This document shows, in pieces, positions 48,001 through 55,083 of a stretch of DNA of 64,000 nt. The notes beneath the pieces are model-generated. The model ran no database searches. It saw only the letters and a program-made list of their open reading frames with translations, and had not been told where the DNA came from. Location of the stretch: positions 124,001-188,000 of the forward strand of contig JAQXDZ010000032.1 in NCBI GenBank assembly GCA_029251085.1, in the 5' to 3' direction. The position numbers were made by a program, and so were the translations under genes. Source of the DNA: Mariniblastus sp. GTDB taxonomy: Bacteria; Planctomycetota; Planctomycetia; Pirellulales; Pirellulaceae. Positions within the stretch are counted from its first letter, which is position 1. Every line of letters starts with the position of its first letter.

Positions 48001-48928
48001 TCTTTCCGAGCGTAACATCCGCCTCGAAGAGCATGTCGAGGTGAGCATCTCCCGCCGCCCCTTTAATTTTTATGCCGTCCAGTTCCAGCGGAGGCGTATG
48101 TGGTTTGTGACAAGATTCAGTGCAGTAATGCATGAAGAAAGGCTTGCGTTGACCGGCAGCCTGATTGTTGGAAATGTGTTGATCAATGAACTGAATTGCT
48201 TTGTTTGTCAGAATCGGACCGATTTGTGAAGTGTCCCAGTCGGGAGTTCCAAATCCGGTTTTTAATATGAGCGAGTTACCATGCGTTCCTTTTTCCCAGA
48301 TTTTTAATTCTCGGGGGTTCCCGGCGAGGAGACCATTTTCAAAGGCGATATAGGGCGGCCCCTGAATTCCTTGTGGTAATTCGTAGGCATAGTCGAACCC
48401 GAAGCTGAAGGGACTGTTTTCGATAGGTCGGGAAAAATCAATATCTCGAAAATCGTATTTCCACGAGATGGGTTTACCCGTGGTCTTGCTAAACATTTGG
48501 CCACCGAGGTGTACTTTTCCTAAAAACGCGGTGTGGTATCCCGCATTTTTCATTAGATGCCCAATCGTTTGCTGACCGTCGAGAACTTGGGAGGGCTGAT
48601 GGAAAATCCACGTGCCATTTTCCAGTCTGCCGCGATAGGGGTAGTTACCAGTTAGAACGCTGTATCTGGTGGGTGCGCAAACGGACGAAGGAGAATGAGC
48701 GTCAGTGAAGAGCATCCCGTCGGTGGCGAGCTGTTCGAGATTGGGGAGGGCAACCTTGCTGTCTGTATTGTAAGACCGGCAATCACCATATCCCATGTCA
48801 TCCATTAGAAATAAAATGACGTTGGGAGGTTCGTTGGCCGACACAATTGATGTGAAATAACCGCTGCTCAAAACAATAATTGTCAAGCAAAGAGACGCGA
48901 TTGCGGAGTTTGTTTTTAAAGGGCTCAT
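45062..48928 (-). CDS. Sulfatase - GH50 beta-agarase-like - EF-hand fusion protein
   Basis: A 1288-residue exported enzyme with at least three parts. Residues 34-512 are a complete S1 sulfatase: PNVILFLMDDMGYGDCRSY, signature VCAPTRYSVLTG with Cys84 as formylglycine, GYHTAFLGKVHLGG and FVSDNGGLARGK. Residues about 540-770 are beta-rich and possibly carbohydrate-binding. Residues 775-1195 match GH50 beta-agarases: VDGRWWLIDPEGYLFFSVGV, MRAWGINTLGSWSS, LGLFLGNEFEW with acid/base Glu951, AGEFHIGAVDRG with nucleophile Glu1096, and FVGVHWFQWIDQ. The tail carries an EF-hand loop (DTNGDGTLTWQE, 1260-1271). The start at 48928 places the leader first and leaves seven bases after the upstream stop; a longer frame begins at 48982. 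Desulfation and agarose-chain cleavage in one chain is the obvious reading. Confidence 0.9.
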   Translation of the reverse strand: MSPLKTNSAIASLCLTIIVLSSGYFTSIVSANEPPNVILFLMDDMGYGDCRSYNTDSKVALPNLEQLATDGMLFTDAHSPSSVCAPTRYSVLTGNYPYRGRLENGTWIFHQPSQVLDGQQTIGHLMKNAGYHTAFLGKVHLGGQMFSKTTGKPISWKYDFRDIDFSRPIENSPFSFGFDYAYELPQGIQGPPYIAFENGLLAGNPRELKIWEKGTHGNSLILKTGFGTPDWDTSQIGPILTNKAIQFIDQHISNNQAAGQRKPFFMHYCTESCHKPHTPPLELDGIKIKGAAGDAHLDMLFEADVTLGKMIDRLRHHGELNNTLILFVSDNGGLARGKPEAQKLGHDSCGGLRGSKASIWEGGHRIPMIVRWGDGTPAGSVIAPGSRSDALVGLQDIYATFANLTGQAVEPEQGLDSESFLSVLNGDQSGSVRKSLFVQANSEPRYGQQLAKMVRMGDWKLITSREQKPLHLFNLASDLKETNDLLNDEKQQARVIQMRAELKRIVETARSTKPLPVSVFKPTNSAAETKPHVNQTNQINTAELFQPIETLKLKISNQFKGNIKREGDDWIIQGNSPLTIEFVPDEGEKWDVSKFRLVGVPLFNREPGVTIVDGKLNNSDVTGWSRHCVGFGVAPSQEASMLGFVFPQEESTYQGPAVFRDQLSKPNGHRMHWRRFYPADVRTLKLDIQSSTGKVNIRVSDPVVCWKATAERDKALHTMPYLDELGQVNALDWPGKIEQISDLTASLTNELETAKLAASTKNLSRFGGWKDGPKQNATGHFRTEKVDGRWWLIDPEGYLFFSVGVCLAGDESATPVTPSRREAGFFEWLPDDNHKLRWTGLKKNQGREFVNFPAMNYARALGPNWKKISRDGIHDRMRAWGINTLGSWSSKPLQEDAKTPYTLIASIWWQARKKLPSPFRDNYESDLRKCLEKHASVKDDPYCLGLFLGNEFEWPDRLTPVIFEMPDDESTKQWVLQQLKNKYSSLEELNQAWETSHASWDTVLKSESNEIPAAARKDIEPYYFDFANAFFAKSKKVINEVLPNKLFLGCRCHRGPNVLGRAAVGHADVFSVNVYDSTVRAWQVPANVDMPILAGEFHIGAVDRGVPSPGLASAWNQRQRGLAFSNYLSTALADPRFVGVHWFQWIDQSAAGRKDRENHQCGFVDVTGRSYPEFVHSVTNATQQMYQARTGKNTHRLKILGELIGPPRKVSTTDQPAPAENSSTKMLPAKTNPTPPKNSVTERNGEYWKNKFFERFPNADTNGDGTLTWQEYKVHKNKLETGNNDQDK

Positions 48929-48935
48929 AAAAAAG

Positions 48936-50549
48936 TCAGTTAGAGTTTTGAGTGTTGATTTGAAGTTCAGGGACCATTTCATTTAAACGAGCTCGCATAG
49001 ATCTCAAAACCGGTTGATGAGCTTTATGGGATGCCAAATTATTCCATTCGTGTGGATCGTTGTTATGGTCGTAAAGTTCTTCGCTTCCGTTGCGGTACCG
49101 GATATACCGCCAGTCCGCCGAGCGAATAGACCAGTTTTGATTTTTAAGATTGAACTTTTGGGTTTTGTCGAGTTTCAGATACTCCCCGACAAAAATCATC
49201 GAGAGCGCGGTGTCCGGTCCTTCCCAAGTTCCATGTTGAGGATTTTCAATTAGCGGGCGGATGCTGTGACCATCCAGTTTTGCCCCCTGCTTATTCTTGC
49301 GTGTATCTCCATCGAGTGCACATAAATCAATTAGCGTTGGATATAAATCGATCAATGAAATTGGTTGTTGGCAGCGCAAGCCCGGTCCTTTCAAACCGGG
49401 AGTGCGAATTATGAAGGGGACGCGGGTGCTCTCTTCCCAAGGCGAATTTTTGAAGAGGTAATCTTTTTCACCCATGTTCCATCCATGATCACTCGTTACC
49501 ACGATGATTGTATTGTTGCGGATTGAAGGATCGGGCGATGAATCAATCGCATCGACAATTTCTCCGATGCATTCATCAACTGCGGCGACTCCTGCAAGGT
49601 AGGCTTGAGTGAATGCTTTGAGGGCATCCTCCCGAGTGGGGTAAGAGTCTAACAATGTTTGATAATATCGCAGGCCTTTTTGCTCGGGAGCATAGACGTC
49701 CGTGTAGTAGGTGTCTTCGGCATCTCCAATGCGGGTAACAGGGAGTTGGATATCTTCGAGTGGAAATAAATCAAAAAACTTTTTTGGGACGTGGATGGGC
49801 GTGTGAGGACGTATTAATCCGATACCTAAGAAAAACGGAGACTGAAATTCTGGATCAGCAAAATTACGAATTTGGTCAGCTGCCCATTTTGCGTTTCGCT
49901 CGTCAGGCGTAGGGTCTCGGTCGTTTTCTGAGACGTAGCGAAACGGCTGTCGTTTTTTCCAGTTGCCATAAATCCATCCACTTTCTGGATTGCCATCATC
50001 GGCATAGGGCACTCTGGAAAGTGGTGCGAAGGAGCCATCTACAGCACCGATGGCTCGGAATGGCATTGGCACGTCTGGGTGAGCGACTCGTTGATTTCCG
50101 TCGTAAATGGAGGGGCCATAATCCGCGCGGTGTTTGAATTTACTCCATTCGTTTGGTTTGCCATGGTGCATTAATTTCCCAGATCCTGCCACGTGATAAC
50201 CATTGTCTCGGAAATGTTCCATGATCGTTTTTGAGTTTTTTAAGACAGGGTTTTCGAACCATTTCCCCCAGAATAAATTGCCGGAAGTGTGTGGATAGAT
50301 GCCTGTTAAAAAACTGGAACGCGAGGGAGCGCAAACTGGATTGTTACTGTAAGCACAATCAAAAGAAACACCGGACTTAGCCAAAGCTTTCATGGACGGT
50401 GTTCGAGTCTGAGGGTGTCCCTCGAAGCCCTCGACATAATCATTGAGATCATCGCAGATGATAAGGACAACGTTCGGGCGTTCATCAGCGGCAACCCAGT
50501 GGTTGATCGAGCAGAGAATCGCGAGCGAGCCAAACAGCAATAATTTCAT
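48936..50549 (-). CDS. Iduronate-2-sulfatase-like secreted sulfatase
   Basis: A 537-residue S1 sulfatase with leader ending near WVAAD. PNVVLIICDDLNDYVEGFEG is the iduronate-sulfatase-type first block. VCAPSRSSFLTGIYPHTSG is the signature (Cys73). GYHVAGSGKLMHHG holds the Lys and His, and VTSDHGWNMGEKDYLFKN holds late metal ligands. SADWRYIRYRNGSEELYDHN, followed by NDPHEW, is the standard C-terminal block. The ATG overlaps the stop of the upstream sulfatase by four bases (ATGA), and the sulfatase-agarase fusion starts seven bases after this stop, so translation across the three genes is probably coupled. It closely resembles the sulfatase at 52108 in the catalytic domain but lacks its EF-hand tail. 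Confidence 0.95.
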   Translation of the reverse strand: MKLLLFGSLAILCSINHWVAADERPNVVLIICDDLNDYVEGFEGHPQTRTPSMKALAKSGVSFDCAYSNNPVCAPSRSSFLTGIYPHTSGNLFWGKWFENPVLKNSKTIMEHFRDNGYHVAGSGKLMHHGKPNEWSKFKHRADYGPSIYDGNQRVAHPDVPMPFRAIGAVDGSFAPLSRVPYADDGNPESGWIYGNWKKRQPFRYVSENDRDPTPDERNAKWAADQIRNFADPEFQSPFFLGIGLIRPHTPIHVPKKFFDLFPLEDIQLPVTRIGDAEDTYYTDVYAPEQKGLRYYQTLLDSYPTREDALKAFTQAYLAGVAAVDECIGEIVDAIDSSPDPSIRNNTIIVVTSDHGWNMGEKDYLFKNSPWEESTRVPFIIRTPGLKGPGLRCQQPISLIDLYPTLIDLCALDGDTRKNKQGAKLDGHSIRPLIENPQHGTWEGPDTALSMIFVGEYLKLDKTQKFNLKNQNWSIRSADWRYIRYRNGSEELYDHNNDPHEWNNLASHKAHQPVLRSMRARLNEMVPELQINTQNSN

Positions 50550-51988
50550 TTTTTCTGCCCCGTCTTTTCAGATTTGTTGCGAGCCTGCTTTTTTTGAAAG
50601 GACGGCAAGTGGATCAGTCCTTGGAAAATCGGGTCGATCAATTCCGCCGACCATGTTTTTCGCAATGCTTCCAGCTTTGCTAAAGTATCCGGCTCCTGGA
50701 TAGCGAGATTCTTCGTTTCGCCAATATCGTTTCTTAAATTGTAGAGTTGCGATTTTCCACCTTCGAACGGGATGACTTGCTTGTAGTCACCACTTCGTAT
50801 GGCATAGCGTTGCTGATCGAACTTACGGAGGTAAATAGCCTGATGAGGTGGAGTTTTAATTTCCCCACGGACGTAGGGTACAAGATTGACTCCGTCGAGT
50901 GGTCGCTGCTCATCTATCTTGGCACCACTTAGCGACGCGATGGTGGCAAAAATATCAAGCGAACTGACGGGGGCATCGTAAACGCTACCTTTGGGCAACT
51001 TGGCAGGCCAGCGGGCGGCAAAGGGGACGTGAAAACCACCTTCCCATACGTCACCTTTTTTGCCGCGAAGCGGATTGTTTTGAGAAGCGTTTTTTGTCGT
51101 TGGCCCACCATTGTCGGAAAGAAAAAAGATGAGCGTGTTTTGTTCCAAATTATGTTTTTTTAAAGTCGCGAGCAGTTGACCAACTCCATCGTCTACCGCG
51201 CTGACCATGGCGGCATAAGTTTTACGTTTGGGATTCTTGATGTTGTTGAATCGGTTCAAATATTTTGGTGTTGCTTGAAGAGGTAAGTGTGGCGCGTTGT
51301 ACGACAGAAATAAGAAGAACGGCTGCTGTTTATTTTTTTCTATAAACCGGACGCCGGCGTCTGAAAATTCATCCGTTAAATACTTGGTAGTTTTGACAGG
51401 CGTGCGATCATTTAATATTAACGTGCGGTAACTTTCATACTCATTACTCGCTGCCGCACTATCCTCAAAGGTAAGATCTTTTGGAAGGTAACGATGGCCG
51501 CCACCGAGGTGCCCGTAAAATTCGTGAAACCCACGGTTCAGTGGATGGTGGTTTTGATGGGCACCCAGGTGCCACTTGCCAACGACTCCGCACCGATAAC
51601 CGGTTTTGCCAAGGGCTTCGGCAATGGTGGTTTCGCCCAACGGAAGTCCCATGTTGGGGTCGCTCGGCAAATACTGCGGGTTACGCTCAAATCCAAATCG
51701 TTGTGAATATCGACCGGTGATGAAACCGGCACGACTGGGTCCGCAAACTGAGTAAGAAACGTATGCGTTGGTAAATTTTACGCCGGAGTTTGCGATCGAG
51801 TCGATGTGGGGCGTGGGGATATCAACGCAACCGTTAAAGCCCACGTCGGCGTAGCCAAGGTCGTCGGTCATGACAACAATTAAGTTCGGCGGCGTTTGCG
51901 TTTGGTTTTGAGCATTCACATCTGTTGGGGTGGCCAATAACAAATTGGCCGATAAGAGTGCGACGATCAAAAATTGCAGAGGTCTCAT
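50546..51988 (-). CDS. Secreted arylsulfatase (family S1)
   Basis: A 480-residue exported arylsulfatase; the leader ends near VNAQN. PNLIVVMTDDLGYADVGFNG supplies the first metal ligands. SVCGPSRAGFITGRYSQRFG is the signature with Cys82. [16 protein letters not shown] is the second signature, and FLSDNGGPTTKNASQNNPLR carries the Asp-Asn pair. GKKGDVWEGGFHVPFAARWP is typical of the arylsulfatase A/B type. The stop overlaps the next gene's ATG by four bases. About 120 bases separate it from the EF-hand sulfatase gene upstream in the same cluster. The C-terminal tail is strongly basic (KKQARNKSEKTGQKK). The substrate is unknown but a galactan sulfate is suggested by the agarase next door. Confidence 0.94.
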   Translation of the reverse strand: MRPLQFLIVALLSANLLLATPTDVNAQNQTQTPPNLIVVMTDDLGYADVGFNGCVDIPTPHIDSIANSGVKFTNAYVSYSVCGPSRAGFITGRYSQRFGFERNPQYLPSDPNMGLPLGETTIAEALGKTGYRCGVVGKWHLGAHQNHHPLNRGFHEFYGHLGGGHRYLPKDLTFEDSAAASNEYESYRTLILNDRTPVKTTKYLTDEFSDAGVRFIEKNKQQPFFLFLSYNAPHLPLQATPKYLNRFNNIKNPKRKTYAAMVSAVDDGVGQLLATLKKHNLEQNTLIFFLSDNGGPTTKNASQNNPLRGKKGDVWEGGFHVPFAARWPAKLPKGSVYDAPVSSLDIFATIASLSGAKIDEQRPLDGVNLVPYVRGEIKTPPHQAIYLRKFDQQRYAIRSGDYKQVIPFEGGKSQLYNLRNDIGETKNLAIQEPDTLAKLEALRKTWSAELIDPIFQGLIHLPSFQKKQARNKSEKTGQKK

Positions 51989-52107
51989 TGGAATCCATGA
52001 TGGAAAGTAAGTAGTGGGCGCAAGTCTTTTTAGACATGCAAGCCATCAAAATTAAGGTTGGTCTACCGACTATTTTCAATGCTTGTGAGCCGGTTGGTCA
52101 CGGGTCG

Positions 52108-54105
52108 TTATTTTTCATCCAGCTTGGCTTTGAAACTTTTGTATTCAGGCCAGCTTAAATCTCCGTCTTGATTGGTGTCAGCTTCGGGATGTTGCTTGAA
52201 GAACTTATTCTTCCATTGCAGGTCCGGCATTTGTTTTTCTTGTTGTGCAGAATCTAATTGCTTGTTCGTTGTTTTGGGACGCTGAACATCGAGTGCAGGT
52301 TTGGAATCTGCGTCTGATTTATGAGCTTTTCGTTCGGGCCAGGACAGGACTCCGTCTCCATTCGTATCCGCCTCCGGATGCTTTTTAAAATATTCAGCTT
52401 TCCAATATTCAGCCGTTTTTTTATCAGCTGCCGGTTTTCCGTTAACCGGAGGATTGGATTGGATTGGCTTCTTGGGTTTAAAAACAGGTTGCTTGGGAAT
52501 CGAATCTTTTTCTGTAGGAATGCGTTTGATCAACTCACCTCGAAGAGCTGCTAACGGGCCGGCGTGGCTAGGGTCGGTTACTAGATTGTTCCACTCATGT
52601 GGGTCCGAGATGGTTTGATAAAGTTCCTCTTTCCCGTTTTCATAGCGGATGTAGCGGTAGTCGTTTGACCGGAGGGAATAGTTTTCTTTGGCTGGGTTGT
52701 ACTTGGTACGCCATTTGTAGAGTGCGGTAAGTACTGATTCAGGGCCTTCCCAGCTTTTCGTTTTGGCGTTTTCTAAAATTGGTTTAAGGCTGAATCCATC
52801 GAGTGGTCGGCCTTTCGTGTTTTTCATCGTTTCACCGTTGAGGCCACACAGGTCCACTAAAGTTGGATAAATATCAATCAGTGAAACAGGATGCGCTGAG
52901 ACACTTCCCGGCAGTGAGACCCCCGGAGCGCGAATAACGAGTGGAATTCGCGTGCTTTCCTGCCACAGTGAGTTCTTGTAGAGATAATCTTTCTCGCCCA
53001 TGCCCCACCCGTGGTCACTGGTTACGATGACGATCGTGTTATCTGCAAGAGAAGTTTGTTCGACGACATCCATAATATTCCCGATCAGATCGTCTACCGA
53101 CGCAACGCTGGCGAGATAGGCTTGGATAAATCGTTTGAGCGCTTCTTCACGGGTTTCATAGGACGCGACAAGGTCCTTGTACAAGCGGCTCCCCATGTCC
53201 ATGGTGCGTGTTGAATTTGGTTCTTTTGAAGCTACGTTTCCGCGAATGGAAAGGGCGAATGTATCGTCGACATCTCCTTTTTTTATTTCCGGTAACTCAA
53301 TCGTATCGAGTGGAAATTGGTCGAAGAAACGTTTGGGAACGACGAGCGGAGTGTGGGGTCGAATAAAACCTACGCCCATGAAGAAAGGCTGGTCTCCAGG
53401 CTTGTCAGCGAATTCTTTTAGGCGATCGACAGCCCATTGAGCATTGAGTTCGTCTGCAGTTTGATCACGATTTTCTTGTGTCGTAATGTTGAGCGGCCGC
53501 GTTTTTCCCCAGCCGCCGGTAAGCCATGAAAATGGCACTCCGTCTTTATTCGTCCGACCGGAAATGTCGACGAGAGGGCCAAACGAACCGTCGACAGTCC
53601 CAATTTCACGATAGGGTGCCGGGACATCAGGATGTGCTACGCGATCACTGCCGGTCAGGGCGAATGGACCATAATCGGCAGGGTTACCATATTGATTCCA
53701 TTCTTTGGGAACCAAGTGGTGCATTAGTTTTCCAGTCCCGAGCGTGAGATATCCATTGGCTCGAAAGTGATCCATTAATGTCCGAGAATTTTTTAGAACT
53801 TCGTACTCATTCCATTTTGTGAATCCAAAGCAGCTGGAATGATGTGGGTAGATTCCAGTAAATAGACTCGCCCGGGAGGGGCCACAAATGGGAATGTTGC
53901 AATGAGCCTGAGTGAAGGTAACCCCGGTCTTACTTAAGCGGGCGATGTTAGGAGTTTGAGTTTGGGGGTGTCCACCAAAGCCTTCAACGTAATCGTTGAG
54001 GTCATCGCAGATGATCAAAATCACATTAGGTTGCTGAACCGCCAGAGCATCGGTGAGCGGATGACAAGTCAAAGCCAAGCACAGAAGCAGAAATTTAGTT
54101 TTCAT
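52108..54105 (-). CDS. Iduronate-2-sulfatase-like sulfatase with two C-terminal EF-hand modules
   Basis: A 665-residue exported sulfatase that heads the six-gene minus-strand cluster. PNVILIICDDLNDYVEGFGG, PICGPSRASLFTGIYPH (Cys74), GYLTLGTGKLMHHLV and VTSDHGWGMGEKDYLYKN are the usual catalytic blocks, ending near residue 525. A Pro/Lys-rich linker follows. Then come two similar modules of about 35 residues, each YWK/WKN-x-F-K-K/Q-HPEAD plus an EF-hand loop (DTNGDGVLSWPE at 580-591 and DTNQDGDLSWPE at 643-654). The same module ends the sulfatase-agarase fusion in this cluster. The ATG at 54105 is chosen because it begins the leader, with AGG before it. Calcium-dependent attachment or stability is inferred from the EF loops. 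Confidence 0.94.
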   Translation of the reverse strand: MKTKFLLLCLALTCHPLTDALAVQQPNVILIICDDLNDYVEGFGGHPQTQTPNIARLSKTGVTFTQAHCNIPICGPSRASLFTGIYPHHSSCFGFTKWNEYEVLKNSRTLMDHFRANGYLTLGTGKLMHHLVPKEWNQYGNPADYGPFALTGSDRVAHPDVPAPYREIGTVDGSFGPLVDISGRTNKDGVPFSWLTGGWGKTRPLNITTQENRDQTADELNAQWAVDRLKEFADKPGDQPFFMGVGFIRPHTPLVVPKRFFDQFPLDTIELPEIKKGDVDDTFALSIRGNVASKEPNSTRTMDMGSRLYKDLVASYETREEALKRFIQAYLASVASVDDLIGNIMDVVEQTSLADNTIVIVTSDHGWGMGEKDYLYKNSLWQESTRIPLVIRAPGVSLPGSVSAHPVSLIDIYPTLVDLCGLNGETMKNTKGRPLDGFSLKPILENAKTKSWEGPESVLTALYKWRTKYNPAKENYSLRSNDYRYIRYENGKEELYQTISDPHEWNNLVTDPSHAGPLAALRGELIKRIPTEKDSIPKQPVFKPKKPIQSNPPVNGKPAADKKTAEYWKAEYFKKHPEADTNGDGVLSWPERKAHKSDADSKPALDVQRPKTTNKQLDSAQQEKQMPDLQWKNKFFKQHPEADTNQDGDLSWPEYKSFKAKLDEK
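52111..52419 (-). other. Duplicated EF-hand (calcium-binding) C-terminal modules
   Basis: Two tandem modules in the sulfatase ending at 52108. Each holds a canonical 12-residue EF loop with Asp at positions 1 and 5 (Asn at 3), hydrophobic residue at 8 and Glu at 12, preceded by an aromatic helix ending HPEAD. A linker of about 40 residues lies between them. A single copy is present at 45065-45202 in the sulfatase-agarase fusion, with FPNAD in place of HPEAD. Confidence 0.85.
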
Positions 54106-54516
54106 GATGATGAGACCTGCGGGTGCACTCACTGTGTGAATTGCGTGAGGGTACCCGCCGTGTTAAGTAGGTTTACAAAAAGGAAGGGAGTCATCATTTC
54201 CTGTTGACTGACACCCCAGTCGTGCGGAAAAGCCGTCGCCTCGAAAGGTTATTCCACAGGCGATTGGATTTACGGTCGAATCTAAAAGTTTACCAAATAT
54301 TTATGGGTTATTGGAAAAATTGAATTTTGAATAACGCTCCCTCGGTTGTCCACATCTATATTTATATTGGATTCGTCAGGTGAAATCTTCGGGTTTAGGG
54401 GAGCACAGGAAATTCGTTTGGGATTGGATTTAGCAACTAAATTTTATGTTTAAAAAGAATCGTAATTTGTGGTAAATCGAACCGCCTGTGGAATAACGTT
54501 ACAGAGGGCAGCAATA
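54106..54516. promoter_or_regulatory. Divergent regulatory region between the agarase/sulfatase cluster and the ECF sigma operon
   Basis: About 410 bases carry the promoters of two divergent operons. The central part is AT-rich. At 54307-54335 nested inverted repeats occur: GTTATT ... AATAAC on the outside and AAAATT-G-AATTTT inside, offset by one base. A smaller GACTG-N6-CAGTC repeat lies near 54205. A strong ribosome-binding site, AGAGGG, is at 54502-54507 and fits a TTG start at 54517. No ORF or RNA gene is seen. Confidence 0.5.
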
Positions 54517-55083
54517 TTGGACAAAACAAATTCACAGGATGACCGCTATCATCGATTCGTCGGGCTGCTTGCCCGAAATGATCAGGCGATTCGACGCTTT
54601 ATTCGTTCGCTACTACCATCGAGCCAAGGGGTTGATGATGTGGTTCAAGAAACGGCGCTGGAGTGTTGGCGTAAATTTTCTGATTTTGAATCAAGTGATT
54701 CAGGGCACCCGGATCAAGCTCAAGGAAGTGATGAATTTATACGTTGGGCCTGCGTTATCGCGAGGTTTAAGGTTATGAGTTGCCAACGAGACTGGGCGCG
54801 TGACCGACTCGTATTCAGAGAACATGTTCTTGAGCAATTAGCTGAGGCTGCATTTGAGCGAATTGAAAATCGCGATTTGGAGCGGATGGCTGTCGAACAA
54901 TGTTTGAGTCAGCTTGCTGTGGAATCGCGGCGGCTTTTGTTGAGTGTGTACCGACCGGGCGATTCAGTAAAGCGAATTGCGAGGGAGAGCGGTGAAAAAT
55001 CACGTCGCTTGTATAGCAAAATGAACGGGCTGCGAAAGCAATTGCTAAATTGTGTGGAACGTCGGCTGGCAGAGGAATCTTAA
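54517..55083 (+). CDS. ECF-type RNA polymerase sigma factor
   Basis: A 188-residue ECF sigma factor. Region 2 is DQAIRRFIRSLLPSSQGVDD, then VVQETALECWRKFSDF, followed by FIRWACVIARFKVMSCQRD (region 2.4). Region 4 is LSQLAVESRRLLLSVYRPGD with a helix-turn-helix SVKRIARESGEKSRRLYSKM. This is the planctomycete/verrucomicrobial subgroup that associates with FecR/LamG membrane proteins. I chose the TTG at 54517 since AGAGGG lies at the right distance and the family usually begins a few residues before RFVGLL; a GTG at 54469 is the alternative. The stop codon abuts the ATG of the FecR/LamG gene (TAAATG), implying translational coupling and a sigma/anti-sigma relationship. Confidence 0.93.
   Translation: MDKTNSQDDRYHRFVGLLARNDQAIRRFIRSLLPSSQGVDDVVQETALECWRKFSDFESSDSGHPDQAQGSDEFIRWACVIARFKVMSCQRDWARDRLVFREHVLEQLAEAAFERIENRDLERMAVEQCLSQLAVESRRLLLSVYRPGDSVKRIARESGEKSRRLYSKMNGLRKQLLNCVERRLAEES

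Noticed and set aside
54349-54358. TTGTCCACA resembling a DnaA box (replication origin)
   Set aside because: Only one such box, with a mismatch, and no dnaA, gidA or AT-rich repeat cluster nearby.
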